Source: Methanothrix sp. (GTDB lineage Archaea; Halobacteriota; Methanosarcinia; Methanotrichales; Methanotrichaceae). From it: DNA of 64,000 bases. Under the pieces are notes generated by a model. It made no database searches and had not been told where the DNA came from. It saw only the letters and a list, made by a program, of their open reading frames with translations. Below are positions 17,231 through 27,030 of this stretch, one piece after another. Both the position numbers and the translations under genes were made by a program. Numbering within the stretch: position 1 is the first letter of the stretch; every line of letters starts with the position of its first letter. The DNA lies in the NCBI GenBank assembly GCA_029907715.1, contig JARYLI010000007.1, positions 1 to 64,000 of the forward strand, written 5' to 3'.

Positions 17231-17770
17231 TCAGGCCGACTCATCCGATCTGCCCAGGTAAAGCGTCTCAGCAAACTGGAGGTAGCCGCACATGGGCTTA
17301 CCCACAGGCACGATCCTGAGCGATGCCCTTCCTTTCTCAAGAATAAGCTCTGCGACGGATGGCGGAGAGAGCCTGGGGGATGTGGGACTTCCGGGGCATA
17401 CCATCATCCGGCTCCCATCGCGCTCGAAGATCGGTTTGTGGAAGTGGCCAAAGACGAGCAGATCCACATCCATCTCTCTCGCCATCAGGGCTGTGCCGGG
17501 GGAATCGGGTGAGTGAGATGGTCTGTGTATGATGCCTACACGCAGCCCCTCGATATCAAGCTTCAGGCGCTCGGGCAGGGCTCTCCTGACATCCGGATGA
17601 TCAGAGTTTCCAGCAACCGCATGCGTCTCACAGAGGGATCCAAGATCCCTCAAGACCTCCATGCTGACAAGATCGCCGGCATGCAGTATCATCTCGTACC
17701 CCGACAGGATCTCCAGGAGACCCTCTGGGATGCGATCGAGATGTGTATCCGATATCAGGAGTATCCTCAT
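17231..17770 (-). CDS. Metallophosphoesterase, YfcE/MJ0936 family
   Basis: 179-residue calcineurin-like phosphoesterase. Metal-binding motifs in order: DTHLDRIP (8-15), LHAGDLV (about 29-35), AGNSDHPDVR (about 53-62), GIIHRPSH and FGHFHKPIFER (about 106-116). Archaeal members hydrolyse phosphodiester bonds on small nucleotides; the natural substrate is unknown. The start MRILLISDTHLD is the family start. It lies 48 bp downstream of the double-SIS gene on the same strand and may be cotranscribed. Confidence 0.92.
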   Translation of the reverse strand: MRILLISDTHLDRIPEGLLEILSGYEMILHAGDLVSMEVLRDLGSLCETHAVAGNSDHPDVRRALPERLKLDIEGLRVGIIHRPSHSPDSPGTALMAREMDVDLLVFGHFHKPIFERDGSRMMVCPGSPTSPRLSPPSVAELILEKGRASLRIVPVGKPMCGYLQFAETLYLGRSDESA

Positions 17771-17818
17771 GATGCCTCCTGGCGTGGTGTTGATTTCCAG
17801 ATCCAGAGCGTTCGACGA

Positions 17819-19012
17819 CTAAACATGAAGCCTGCGCATCCCGGCCTCGACGATACCCAGGAACTCGGCGCCCACTGCGACAACGCTGTTTGTGAATATG
17901 GATGTGTTTATCTCGAATATCGGGTATCTGTACTTCGTGAACTCAGAAACCAGCCAGCTTGTTGTGCTTCTGTTGCCCTTGAAGAGGCTCTCGTATTCCT
18001 GCTTAACCGGTATGAAAACAGCATCATCGAGCCTGCCCTTCTCCCTCACAAGCGCCATCAGGTTCGACTCCCTGCTGGCTGTGATCGGCATCACGTCCGC
18101 TCCGTTCCTGAATGCGTTCCTCGCGCCCTCAAGCGCCTCGTAGGTGTTGCCACCGCCTGTTATCGGTATGTACACATCACCTATCTGGAAGCTTGGCGTG
18201 TTGAAGTCCCGCTCCCAGTAGCTTATCTTGTTCAGATGCGTGAATCGCATCTCGAACGCCCTTGCGACGAGCCCGGATCTGCCAACCCCTCCTATGACAT
18301 AACGTCCCGATCTCGGAAAGAGCCTGCCGAACCATCTCTCAAGATGCTCCTGATCCATATCGGCTATGAGCATACCGTTCTCCCTGAAGTCCTGTATTGT
18401 GGAGCAGTACTCAGGACATCGGTCATCATGGTGACCATCCAGCCTCGCCTGGATGTCCTTGAAGAGGGCGTTGAGGAATGCTAGGACCTCGAGCTCGAAC
18501 TCGGTGCCAAGTGGCGACAGCCGGGAGCGCCTCTCCTTGTCGGTGCTGTACTTCGTCCTCCCCTCTATCACGAGTATGGTGCCGTTCTCGTAATCCTCCA
18601 CAAGCCTGTACGCGGTGCCATTTCTGTTGGCTGTTATAAGCTTGATCTCTCCCCCCTGCCCTATTACATCCTCGATGTATTTGTTCACGGACGGAGTCTC
18701 TCCCGAGCCCGAGACCGCTATGCCCAGATTCGTCTTTCTGGGATTGAAGTGCCTCTGGACGGGATCCTCCAGCGTGCATGGAAATACGTTGTCAAAATGG
18801 TTCTGAAGGAGCTGGAGGAAGCTGTACAGCGATAGAGCGCTTCTGCCTGCAGCGAGCCCGTAGACGAACTTGTTTCTCTTGGTATCGCTCAGGAAGGACG
18901 CCAGCGACTCTGAGAAGGCCGCAACCTCAGACATATCGAGGCGGAGCAGCTTCTCCAGGAACCCGCACTGGAGCAGCGTTGCCTCCCGGAATATCTCGAA
19001 CAGGCCGGACAT
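17819..19012 (-). CDS. Double SIS-domain (sugar isomerase) protein
   Basis: About 397 residues from ATG 19012 (MSGLFEIFREATLLQCG); the frame is open to ATG 19069, which would add 19 residues. Two sugar-phosphate isomerase domains in tandem: the first with KFVYGLAAGRSALSLYSFL and GIAVSGSGETPSVNKYI, the second with RYVIGGVGRSGLVARAFEMR, YIPITGGGNTYEALEGARNAF and AVFIPVK. The second domain resembles 6-phospho-3-hexuloisomerase. SIS domains bind phosphosugars for isomerisation or regulation. The tandem form is seen in methanogens, but I do not know a proven reaction. A TATA-like AAAGCTTATCTT lies about 25-30 bp before 19012. Confidence 0.85.
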   Translation of the reverse strand: MSGLFEIFREATLLQCGFLEKLLRLDMSEVAAFSESLASFLSDTKRNKFVYGLAAGRSALSLYSFLQLLQNHFDNVFPCTLEDPVQRHFNPRKTNLGIAVSGSGETPSVNKYIEDVIGQGGEIKLITANRNGTAYRLVEDYENGTILVIEGRTKYSTDKERRSRLSPLGTEFELEVLAFLNALFKDIQARLDGHHDDRCPEYCSTIQDFRENGMLIADMDQEHLERWFGRLFPRSGRYVIGGVGRSGLVARAFEMRFTHLNKISYWERDFNTPSFQIGDVYIPITGGGNTYEALEGARNAFRNGADVMPITASRESNLMALVREKGRLDDAVFIPVKQEYESLFKGNRSTTSWLVSEFTKYRYPIFEINTSIFTNSVVAVGAEFLGIVEAGMRRLHV

Positions 19013-19218
19013 GGTGGGTCCTGCTATGAGGATGTCTGAAGATAAGCTTTTCCTGTGCCCAGGAGTCAAAGAAAATACCGGTCAGCATGGCCTGAGCAGA
19101 TATCCATCTGCCCTGGATATCTGCAGGATCGCATGCTGTATGTGTGCCACATGGCACCGGCTGTTTGGCATTCACCTTTACATCATGCGGATACGGCAGA
19201 GGCAGATGCGATAACCAT

Positions 19219-20289
19219 TCAGCTTATGATCTCTCCCAGCGCCCCCATGCTTCTTGCGAGCGCGATCTCCTGGGCGATCCTCCTCCCTGTGGAGAGACCT
19301 TTCTCAATCAGATCAGAGTATGGGGAGCCGCTTATGAAGAGGTTCGTGCCTGCAACGATCCTTGCAGATATCTCGAAGACCTTGAAGTCCAGATCATCGG
19401 TCACTATCGTCTCGAGGCTGAACGGACCTATCATGCCGCCGAACAGCTCTATCGACGTCTCGACTACCCTCTCGCCGAGGTCGAAGACCTTCGGGAGGAG
19501 CGACTCTCTCAGAACAAGCGGCAGGTTCCCGGTCACGACAAAGCTCGGGTATATCCCTGCGGCCTCTAGCTCGTTCACGGATCCTATCCTGAATATCTCG
19601 TCAGCGTTTGATTCGACACGCCTGTCGATCCCGAGCATGTCGAGTGTGCCTCTCCGCAGACGGTAGCCCCTCTCCCTTATGGGGGAGTAGAAGAAATGGA
19701 TGTAGTACCTCGTTCCGAGGATGAACTCCTGTATTGTGTATTTCTGTCCCCTCTGGATCTTCGACTGGAACTCCTCCTTGTTCTTCGCTATGAAGAACCC
19801 CTTTCCGCCCTTTGCGCCGTGGTACTTGACTATGACAGGCCTGTCTATCAGCTCGGCGCTCTCAAACCTCATGGGGACGTTCACACCTGCCCTGAGAAGC
19901 CACTCCCGCTCCATCTCGCGGTCGCTCTCCCAGGCGAGACACCTTCGGTTCCCGAAGGTCGGGACGGGCAGAGCCTCGAAGTTCTGGATCCCGAGATACT
20001 CGACCATCGAGCCGTGAGGTATTATTATGGCGTTCTCATCGATCAGGCGATCGCTCTCATCAAGCATGGCTTTATAGCTGTCCAGCGATAGAAACGCATC
20101 CGGCTTTGCAAGAGGGAATGCATCATAGAACCTAGGAGGCGGCCCTATGCATATGCCGAGTGTCCGAAAGCCCTCCTGTTTCGCGCCATGAAATATCTGG
20201 AGGCTGCTGTGGGAGCAGACCGTGGCTATGGTGATGTTCTTCAGATCATACCCGTTCAGTATCTCCAAAATCTCCTCTTTCGAAATCAT
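19219..20289 (-). CDS. purP: 5-formaminoimidazole-4-carboxamide ribonucleotide synthetase
   Basis: Ninth step of archaeal purine synthesis: makes FAICAR from AICAR with formate and ATP, replacing the formyl-transferase route. 356 residues from ATG 20289 (MISKEEILEILNGYD), which has GAGGGGAG upstream; a longer start at 20331 is less likely. ATP-grasp features: RPVIVKYHGAKGGKGFFIA, YTIQEFILGTRYYIHFFYSP, and SLETIVTDDLDFKVFEISARIVAGTN. The N-terminal IATVCSHSSLQIFHGAKQEGF is characteristic of PurP. Purine partner purB lies at 46698, not adjacent. Confidence 0.96.
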   Translation of the reverse strand: MISKEEILEILNGYDLKNITIATVCSHSSLQIFHGAKQEGFRTLGICIGPPPRFYDAFPLAKPDAFLSLDSYKAMLDESDRLIDENAIIIPHGSMVEYLGIQNFEALPVPTFGNRRCLAWESDREMEREWLLRAGVNVPMRFESAELIDRPVIVKYHGAKGGKGFFIAKNKEEFQSKIQRGQKYTIQEFILGTRYYIHFFYSPIRERGYRLRRGTLDMLGIDRRVESNADEIFRIGSVNELEAAGIYPSFVVTGNLPLVLRESLLPKVFDLGERVVETSIELFGGMIGPFSLETIVTDDLDFKVFEISARIVAGTNLFISGSPYSDLIEKGLSTGRRIAQEIALARSMGALGEIIS

Positions 20290-20525
20290 GACTACGACCT
20301 TTTCTCCCCTCGATTCAATCCTTTGAAACATGCAGGTTGGCGTCCCACTAGATAATCTCTTCGTTTGGGAGGGGACGCTGAAGATTCTCAGACTGTGCAG
20401 GCGCCCTGGACCATGGTTGCATCCACATGACCCAGATCTTCAGGGCATTCTCGACTCTAGATACTGTTTTATACCTTGATGGAAAGAGTGAACCGAAAGA
20501 AAATCGTTGTCACTGTGTGGTCCTG

Positions 20526-22085
20526 ATGAAGCCCATTTACCTCATACTCATCGTGCTGCTTCTGAGCGGGATCGCCTCCGCCCAGCTGAAGCCAGATCGG
20601 GAGCGTTTCGATATCGAGATCCACCCTGGAGAGGTCATACACAAGACGCTGACCCTGACAAACACAGGCGAGGAGCCGGTATCGAGGATAAGAGCCACCT
20701 CTGTGGGTGGAGATGCGAAGGATATGATAATGATCGATATACCAAAGAAGGCGATAGATCCGGGCGATGATATGGATGTGGACATATTCTTCATGGCGCC
20801 TCCTGAGACAAAGCCCGGAGCGTACGCGGGATTCTTCTACATCTTCGATGAGACCGCACCACCTGCTCTTCCAATAGCCATAAGCTTCAACCTCAACGTC
20901 ATCGAGAAGGACAGCTACAACGTCGGGCTCTACATAAACGATGCCAGGGAGGCGGGCGGGGAGGTCACCCCTGATGAGCCTGCAGAGTTCGATCTCGAGG
21001 TGAGAAACACCGGAAGGTTCAGGGATCTCATCGAGGTGTACATTCCTGAGGTCCCAGAGGGCTGGCACCCGAAGCTCTTTGATGGGGATGAGGAGATAGA
21101 TCTGCCATACTCGCTCCCGCTCCCATCCGGCTCAAGCCGTATTCTGAGGCTGGAGGTTGAGGTTGATGAGAACGCAAGGAGCGGTTCAATGAGGATCGTG
21201 GCGGAATCACAGGGCAACAGATCAAAGAATGCCAGTGTTGCTGTGAATCTCGAGGTTGGGGTTGTGGTCAAGGGTTATGATGTCAGGATAGATGTCCCGA
21301 AGCGAGTGGTCGTGAACAGGAGCTATGAGGGGAGGATGACCCTCTTCCTGGAGAACAACGTCAGGGTGATGGTCGATGCAGTATCAGATCCATCTCTGCT
21401 GATCGTGCCATCGAGCATGGTTCTGGACATCAACGGCAGGTTCGGATCAGCCAACTTCTCTCTGATCGCGACCGAGCCATCAGGATACGCAATAGTCTTC
21501 AGGATGGTCGATTCGAATGGCGTGCCGTTCCCGCCTGAGATTGTGTATCTGGAGGCCATAGAGCCATCAGGGCTCGCGATAATCACATCGGCTGATCCCA
21601 GGTACACAGCCATGGCCTCTCTGCTCTCAGGAAACAACACGACCGTGCCTGTGATTCAGGTGGGGGACAGGTTGAGCAAGGAGATCAGGGACCAGCTCCT
21701 CCCGTACAGGGATGTGATCATACTGGGCGATGAATCAGCGGTAAGCAGCAAGATCGAGTCTGAGCTATCCGGCTTCAACGTCTCGAGGATCGCAGGCGCA
21801 GATCTCGCCGAGACCTCCTGGATCCTCGCAGACCGGATGTGGTCCAACCAGACGGCAGTGGTCGTCTCCGGGCCGGGCGAGGTGGATGTCTTCAGATCAT
21901 ATCAGATCGCAAAGCGCTCAGGTCTGCCACTGGTTGTTTGTGGCGATGCGCTCACAGATTCGATCAGGGCAGCGATGGAGAACATGATGGCGAGAGGTCT
22001 GGAGAAAGCGATCATCGCAAGCGGCGTGAGCGATACAGCGGTGGAATCGCTCAAAGCAGCTGGCCTCTCAGTGGAGGTGTCGTGA
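20526..22085 (+). CDS. Cell-surface protein with NEW3-like domains and a C-terminal CWB2-like module
   Basis: Starts at ATG 20526, where a signal peptide begins (MKPIYLILIVLLLSGIASA); the open frame to 20427 lacks support. 519 residues in order: signal peptide; two or three immunoglobulin-like NEW3 domains (about 25-340, for example HKTLTLTNTGEEPVSRIRA and DLEVRNTGRFRDLIEVYIPE); and a module (about 365-519) with VIILGDESAVSSKIE, RIAGADLAETSWILADRM and KAIIASGVSDTAVESLKAAG. This last part matches the cell-wall-binding repeat 2 pattern (IvGGtsaVs...RIaGadRyeTa). It overlaps the next gene's ATG by one base and is probably coupled to it. TATA candidate GTTTTATACC at about 20466. Confidence 0.82.
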   Translation: MKPIYLILIVLLLSGIASAQLKPDRERFDIEIHPGEVIHKTLTLTNTGEEPVSRIRATSVGGDAKDMIMIDIPKKAIDPGDDMDVDIFFMAPPETKPGAYAGFFYIFDETAPPALPIAISFNLNVIEKDSYNVGLYINDAREAGGEVTPDEPAEFDLEVRNTGRFRDLIEVYIPEVPEGWHPKLFDGDEEIDLPYSLPLPSGSSRILRLEVEVDENARSGSMRIVAESQGNRSKNASVAVNLEVGVVVKGYDVRIDVPKRVVVNRSYEGRMTLFLENNVRVMVDAVSDPSLLIVPSSMVLDINGRFGSANFSLIATEPSGYAIVFRMVDSNGVPFPPEIVYLEAIEPSGLAIITSADPRYTAMASLLSGNNTTVPVIQVGDRLSKEIRDQLLPYRDVIILGDESAVSSKIESELSGFNVSRIAGADLAETSWILADRMWSNQTAVVVSGPGEVDVFRSYQIAKRSGLPLVVCGDALTDSIRAAMENMMARGLEKAIIASGVSDTAVESLKAAGLSVEVS

Positions 22086-25000
22086 TGCGCGCCATGTATC
22101 TTGCAGTTCTTCTACTGCTTCTGGTATCACAGGCAGGTGCTGTGTTCGAGAGGGGGGCGAAATCAGATGTCGATGAGATGATACTCGTCGGCGGACACGA
22201 CTGGCATGCTGTTGTGGCATCGGTGCCGCTCTCGACATGGAGCGAGGAGAACACCACTGTGGTGAAGCCGATGCTGATACTCCCGAGGGAGGTGAAGACC
22301 GGAAGGCGGCTCGGCTGGGTGGAGGGCACAGATCTTGAGAGGTACGGCATGGACGCCATCCTCCAGTCGATGATATCCGGCAACATCTCCGCGATGGTGA
22401 TCCACGGCTCCGGCGAGGACGTCAAGACCCTCGTCAAAACAGCTCAGAAGCAGGGAATGAAGGTTTACATGACCGTCTCCCTGGAGCCGGAAAGCGATGA
22501 GGGGATGTGGACATCAACCTCACTGGTAAAAACGAACGATTCGACCCTGGCCGGAATGATCCGCGATGCGTTCAGGGGTGTCGAGCTCAGTAAGAGCCTG
22601 GAGGAGGGAAACGATACAGAGATCGAGGGATACTCTCTGGATGCAAACGGGAACCGGGGCTCTCTACTGTGCCCTGTGAATCCGAATGTCAGGGAGGATC
22701 TGTACGCCAGGATCGAGGAGATCATAGATGAGTACAAGGTGGATGGGGTGGTGCTGTACAGGTTCGGCTTCGAGGGAGATGGCTACTGCTTCTGCGATGT
22801 CTGCAAGGAGGAGTTCTACAGAGATACAGGGCTGGACCTGACGAGGATAGGGTCCTCAGGTTACAACTACCAGAAGTGGCTCTCGTGGAGGGAGCAGAAG
22901 GTCCTGGAGATCGCGCGAGAGGCGCGTAACATAACCAGAAATCTCGGGCCGGTGGAGCTCGGCATCGCCATAGACGAACCCTTTGACAAATCGAAGGGCT
23001 ACAATCTCTATGATCTCTCCGGTACCTCAGACTTCGTTATAATTTCCTCAGTGCCGGTGCGAGATGCGGAGCTCGCCGCCAGGGTGACTGATACGCCGGT
23101 ATATGTGAGGCTCAGCGATGATTATGTCGAGTACATGCTCTCCACCCAGAACGTTGAGGGCGCTCTGAACTACATCGAGAGTCTGGTCGGATCAGGATGT
23201 GACGGCATCTTGTTCGAGTACAACGTCGTTTACACACCGCTCTGGTCTGAGCTCGAGCCGCCATCGAAGGCAGCTCAGTGGCTCATAAAGGCGCTCGGCA
23301 TGAGGACGCTCGGCATCGGAGATGTCTCCTGGGCATGCAATGATACGATAAGGTACAACAGCAGCGAGGAGCTGGCGGTGCTTGTGAGCAGCCGGTGGAT
23401 TTACTCCCCAGGCGCGGTTCTGGTCGGTGAGAACTACACTGCAGGGATCCAGGCAGCTACAGTGGCCTCTTACCTGAACTGGCCTGTTCTGTTCTTCTCC
23501 GCCAACATATCGAACACCACGCTCTCAGAGATCGAGAGGCTCGGTTGCAGGGATGCCATCATCGCAGGAGACGCGCCACCTGACGTGGTCAGGAGTCTGG
23601 AGGAGATTAACGTCACAGTCCACAGATACGATCTGGATCTTCTTCTGAGAGAGATGAGGGCGCGCAACGATTCCGTCAGATCAATGGTGCTGACAAACAG
23701 CCATGACATATCCCTGATACCTCCAAAGCCGGAGAGCAAAATAAAGAGGGCGATCGTAAAGGATCTCTGGATCACTGTCGAGACCACGCCTGCGAGCATT
23801 CCATCAGAGGAGGCCGGTGAGGTCGTGAGGATGAACATAACGCTCAGGAACACCGGCACAGAGCCCCTGAAGGGTATAAGTCTCGTCGACATGTTCGCAA
23901 GCGGCCGGTATGTGAGAATGCCGATATACTACAAGGGAAAGCTCTCGATCACCGACCCGATATCCAAAGAGCCGTCTGATCCAGCAGGCGCGTTCTTCAA
24001 CGGCTCGATACTCACGTGGGATCTCGAGAAGATCGACCCGGACGAGTCGGTATCCCTGAACCTAGAGGTCGTGGTTTTACACCCGATGGATGCCGGCTGG
24101 GTGCAGCCTCTCGACAGGGGCATGACGGTCAGGTACACCGGCGTTGAGGATAACGTCACTGTGAAGACCGAGAACGACGGGCCGGTCTCGGAGATAACGT
24201 ACCCAGGAGAGATGCCCGTCGGGACTGCGATAGTCACATGGAACGTCACTGAGCCGCACAGCTACACGGCCCTCCGGCTATTCAGCCCGCACGGGCTGAT
24301 AGGCTACGTGAGGTTCAGCGCCGGGTCGAACGGATACCGCGCAGCTCTTCCGATGCCGGAGCCTGGAAGCTGGTTGTTCAATATTGAGGTCGGCGGCGGC
24401 ACAGAGTACCGGACGAAGAACATGACCATAGAGGTGAGGTCGACACTGCCGCCGAACAACGTGACAGCGTTCAGCCACACAAAGGTGCCGAAGCTATCTC
24501 TGGCATCGATGCAGGTTGCGGCAGCAAAGCACGCCATTGTGATGGATGTGGCAAAGGATCCGCAGTATGTGGATCCAGAAGATGTGGAGGAGTGGCTGCG
24601 CGAGAGCGTGGAGGAGATGGAGCTGAGGCCTGAGTACCTATTGGTGGTCGGAGACCCCGGATCGCTTCCATTCCCGACGACCGGTGTGAAGCAGGAGCTC
24701 GAGGGAGATCCATTCTCCTTTGATATTTACAGGGATTACAGGATAGAGATGGATGACGACAACTACACAGAGGTGGCGACCGGCCGGTTCATAGGTCTCA
24801 GCGTATATGACGTCTCGCAGATGGTTGCCAGGACGCTGAGCTACGACAGGCTTCAGGGCAACTGGAAGAACACATCGCTCGTTGTGGCCACGCCTGTTGA
24901 GTGGCCCTGGAGCCCGGTGCCGATCAGGATAAAGGAGTATCTTGCGGACGCCGGCCTGAACTCGAGAGACCTGCGATGGGAGGAGGCGACATTCCAGAGG

Positions 25001-26407
25001 GTCTCGGCGTTCATGAACAATGGCGTGGGGATAGTCCACTTCGATCACCATGGTTCGGAGAAGGGCTGGGCGCTCTCGAGCTGGGCGATGACAGACTCGT
25101 TCCTGGATGAGACGCAGGTCAAGCAGTTCGTTCTCGCTCCGCAGCTCACAACGAGCAACTCATGTCTTAGCGCCAGACTGAAGGGATTCAGCATCAACGT
25201 GAGCGGCACGGAGATGTACATACCCATGAGGCTCGACGACTCGATAGCCCTCGCGTTCGTCAGGGCTGGAGCCGTGGGATATGTGGGATCGTCCGCGCTT
25301 GTGTGGATATACGTATCAGAGGACTACAACAAGCGCTTCTACCAGGCGCTGGTGTTCGAGAATGCAACCGCGGGCGGGGCCATGAGCCAGGCTGAGAACC
25401 TGTACATCATGAAGATGGATGGCGCGGAGAAGATATCCTTCGAGAGGATAGAGGAGATGCTGCCGCCATGGGAGTACTCCATGAAGGAGATGATGAACCA
25501 GACGGCGAGCAGCTTCATGCTCTTCGGAGATCCTGAGTTCAGGCCTTATCTTCCAAAAACACCGGAGCTTCCGTACAGGATAGATGAGGTCAAGGGCAAC
25601 GATACTGTTGCAGTTTCCGTCTCCCCCATCTCAGAGCAGGCCACGGACTGGCTCTACTGGCTCGGCGTGGACAGCACCGACGGGGAGATCAGCCTCAACG
25701 CGCCTCCTGCGATCATAGCTGAGGTGCTGCTTCCCAGGGATGCGGAGGATGTCGTGGTCAAAGAAGGGTCCAGGGTCGTGTGGCATGCGGAGGATGTATC
25801 AGGAGAGCACAAGCGTGTTATGTGGCCTGTCATCAACCCGCGGCTCGGAGATACTAGGAGCTTCTCAGTTGAATACCGCGTCGTCCCCGAGGAGATCCAG
25901 ATCATAAACATCACCGCCGGCTGGAACGCGGTCTCCATATACGTCAAGCCCAGGGATCCGCGCGTGGAGAAGTACATCAAGGGCAAGCCATACCGGGGAA
26001 TATTCACGGTGTCCGATGATGCCTGGAGCTACTCGCTGAAGGACTCGATGATCACGAACATAACAACCCTCGAGCCTGGAATGGGCTACATAATCGACAG
26101 CTATGATGATTTCACCATGAAGATATCCGGCAAGCCTGTGGAGCGACCGTACAGGCTCAAGCTGAGACCCGGCTGGAATCTGATCGGGCTGCCTGTGAAC
26201 GAATCGCTGGCTCCCATGAACATCACCGTCAACACAGAGCACCGGCGGTACAGCTTCTCAGAGGCGGTCGAGAAGGGTCTGATCTCGGCATTCATGTGGA
26301 AGTATGAGGATGACGACTGGAAGCCGCTGAAGATGGACGAGCCGATGGAGCCGGGAAGGGCATACCTGATAGAGGTCACGAAGGAGTGCAGGCTGGAGTT
26401 CAGGTGA
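22085..26407 (+). CDS. Giant secreted protein: glycosidase-like barrel, CWB2-like segment and C25-type peptidase domain
   Basis: 1440 residues from ATG 22085, overlapping the upstream stop (TGATG). Order: signal peptide (1-19, MRAMYLAVLLLLLVSQAGA); a TIM-barrel-like region (about 80-430) with NPNVREDLYARIEEIIDEYKV, DGVVLYRFGFEGDG and a CFCDVCKEEF cysteine set, resembling GHL10-type predicted glycosidases; a CWB2-like segment (about 440-560); a beta-sandwich with an RNTGTEPLKGISLVDMF pattern; a gingipain-type C25 domain (about 820-1160) with VGDPGSLPFP, VHFDHHGSEKGW (His988/His989) and TTSNSCLSA (Cys1027) as the likely dyad; and two copies of a GWN-containing tail motif (ITAGWNAVSIYV and LRPGWNLIGLPV). 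Many NxS/T sites. The operon with the preceding protein suggests a surface-processing pair. Substrates unknown. Confidence 0.85.
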   Translation: MRAMYLAVLLLLLVSQAGAVFERGAKSDVDEMILVGGHDWHAVVASVPLSTWSEENTTVVKPMLILPREVKTGRRLGWVEGTDLERYGMDAILQSMISGNISAMVIHGSGEDVKTLVKTAQKQGMKVYMTVSLEPESDEGMWTSTSLVKTNDSTLAGMIRDAFRGVELSKSLEEGNDTEIEGYSLDANGNRGSLLCPVNPNVREDLYARIEEIIDEYKVDGVVLYRFGFEGDGYCFCDVCKEEFYRDTGLDLTRIGSSGYNYQKWLSWREQKVLEIAREARNITRNLGPVELGIAIDEPFDKSKGYNLYDLSGTSDFVIISSVPVRDAELAARVTDTPVYVRLSDDYVEYMLSTQNVEGALNYIESLVGSGCDGILFEYNVVYTPLWSELEPPSKAAQWLIKALGMRTLGIGDVSWACNDTIRYNSSEELAVLVSSRWIYSPGAVLVGENYTAGIQAATVASYLNWPVLFFSANISNTTLSEIERLGCRDAIIAGDAPPDVVRSLEEINVTVHRYDLDLLLREMRARNDSVRSMVLTNSHDISLIPPKPESKIKRAIVKDLWITVETTPASIPSEEAGEVVRMNITLRNTGTEPLKGISLVDMFASGRYVRMPIYYKGKLSITDPISKEPSDPAGAFFNGSILTWDLEKIDPDESVSLNLEVVVLHPMDAGWVQPLDRGMTVRYTGVEDNVTVKTENDGPVSEITYPGEMPVGTAIVTWNVTEPHSYTALRLFSPHGLIGYVRFSAGSNGYRAALPMPEPGSWLFNIEVGGGTEYRTKNMTIEVRSTLPPNNVTAFSHTKVPKLSLASMQVAAAKHAIVMDVAKDPQYVDPEDVEEWLRESVEEMELRPEYLLVVGDPGSLPFPTTGVKQELEGDPFSFDIYRDYRIEMDDDNYTEVATGRFIGLSVYDVSQMVARTLSYDRLQGNWKNTSLVVATPVEWPWSPVPIRIKEYLADAGLNSRDLRWEEATFQRVSAFMNNGVGIVHFDHHGSEKGWALSSWAMTDSFLDETQVKQFVLAPQLTTSNSCLSARLKGFSINVSGTEMYIPMRLDDSIALAFVRAGAVGYVGSSALVWIYVSEDYNKRFYQALVFENATAGGAMSQAENLYIMKMDGAEKISFERIEEMLPPWEYSMKEMMNQTASSFMLFGDPEFRPYLPKTPELPYRIDEVKGNDTVAVSVSPISEQATDWLYWLGVDSTDGEISLNAPPAIIAEVLLPRDAEDVVVKEGSRVVWHAEDVSGEHKRVMWPVINPRLGDTRSFSVEYRVVPEEIQIINITAGWNAVSIYVKPRDPRVEKYIKGKPYRGIFTVSDDAWSYSLKDSMITNITTLEPGMGYIIDSYDDFTMKISGKPVERPYRLKLRPGWNLIGLPVNESLAPMNITVNTEHRRYSFSEAVEKGLISAFMWKYEDDDWKPLKMDEPMEPGRAYLIEVTKECRLEFR

Positions 26408-26441
26408 CTGCCATCGATCCATGCTATGCGGGTCGTCCGCT

Positions 26442-26467
26442 GGCCTCCTGGCAGGGCAGCGGAGGCC
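26442..26467 (+). terminator. Possible hairpin terminator after the giant surface-protein gene
   Basis: GGCCTCC (26442-26448) and GGAGGCC (26461-26467) form a perfect 7-bp stem with a 12-nt loop, 35 bp after the stop. There is no strong U-run. Confidence 0.4.
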
Positions 26468-26563
26468 CCGTCTTCAGTTGAGCTGTAAAAATCACCGGCT
26501 TCTGCATGTGGATTAGACGCTGGCAGGAGGATTTCTCAGTGCGCGATCCACATCGGAATCCAT

Positions 26564-26682
26564 GAACATGCTCAATACGTTGAGCTAAATTGCCATCTCG
26601 ACGGATCTCTGGATGAACGACTCTGCCATAGCAGCTTCACTTGATCTGTAACTCAAGCACGCTCACCATATTGAGCAAATAC
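26564..26682 (+). repeat. Family C repeat, copy 1
   Basis: Begins GAACATGCTCAATACGTTGAG and ends CTCACCATATTGAGCAAATAC. The ends are imperfect 16-bp inverted repeats (TGCTCAATAnnnTGAG). The other copy is at 51409-51531. Confidence 0.8.
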
Positions 26683-26769
26683 CTGGCAACAGGAACGAAA
26701 TGCAATCCGCGAAACTGTACGGTGGAAGTTCAGCAAAGATAACGCCAGAGCAAAACTCAAACGACACTA

Positions 26770-26946
26770 CAATACGGTTAAAAATTAATGTTACTGAGCA
26801 ATAGTCATATCTCGCCTCAGTACTGCTATCATGACTCAAGTCCACAGGCGGTCGATTTGAATCAAACTCCCCACCATGGGGAGATCTCAATTTGTCAAAT
26901 TTCATGGTCAATATATTTGCAGAAAATCCTTAACCGATGACAAATG
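26770..26946 (-). mobile_element. Family A MITE-like element, copy 2 (decayed)
   Basis: The right half matches other copies well and ends CTTAACCGATGACAAATG at 26946. The left end has decayed: only CGGTTAA of the inverted repeat is recognisable near 26776, and no target duplication is visible. Probably the oldest copy in the window. Confidence 0.75.
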
Positions 26947-27030
26947 ATTATGATTCAGAGAGGGGGTATCAACACTGTGCTCATGAGAGCCTTGATCTTC
27001 CCATCTGATGCACACGGTGATCTCCTCGGC

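Noticed and set aside
21839-22084. N-terminal extension of the giant surface protein frame
   Set aside because: It overlaps the upstream gene in another frame. The signal peptide begins at 22085.
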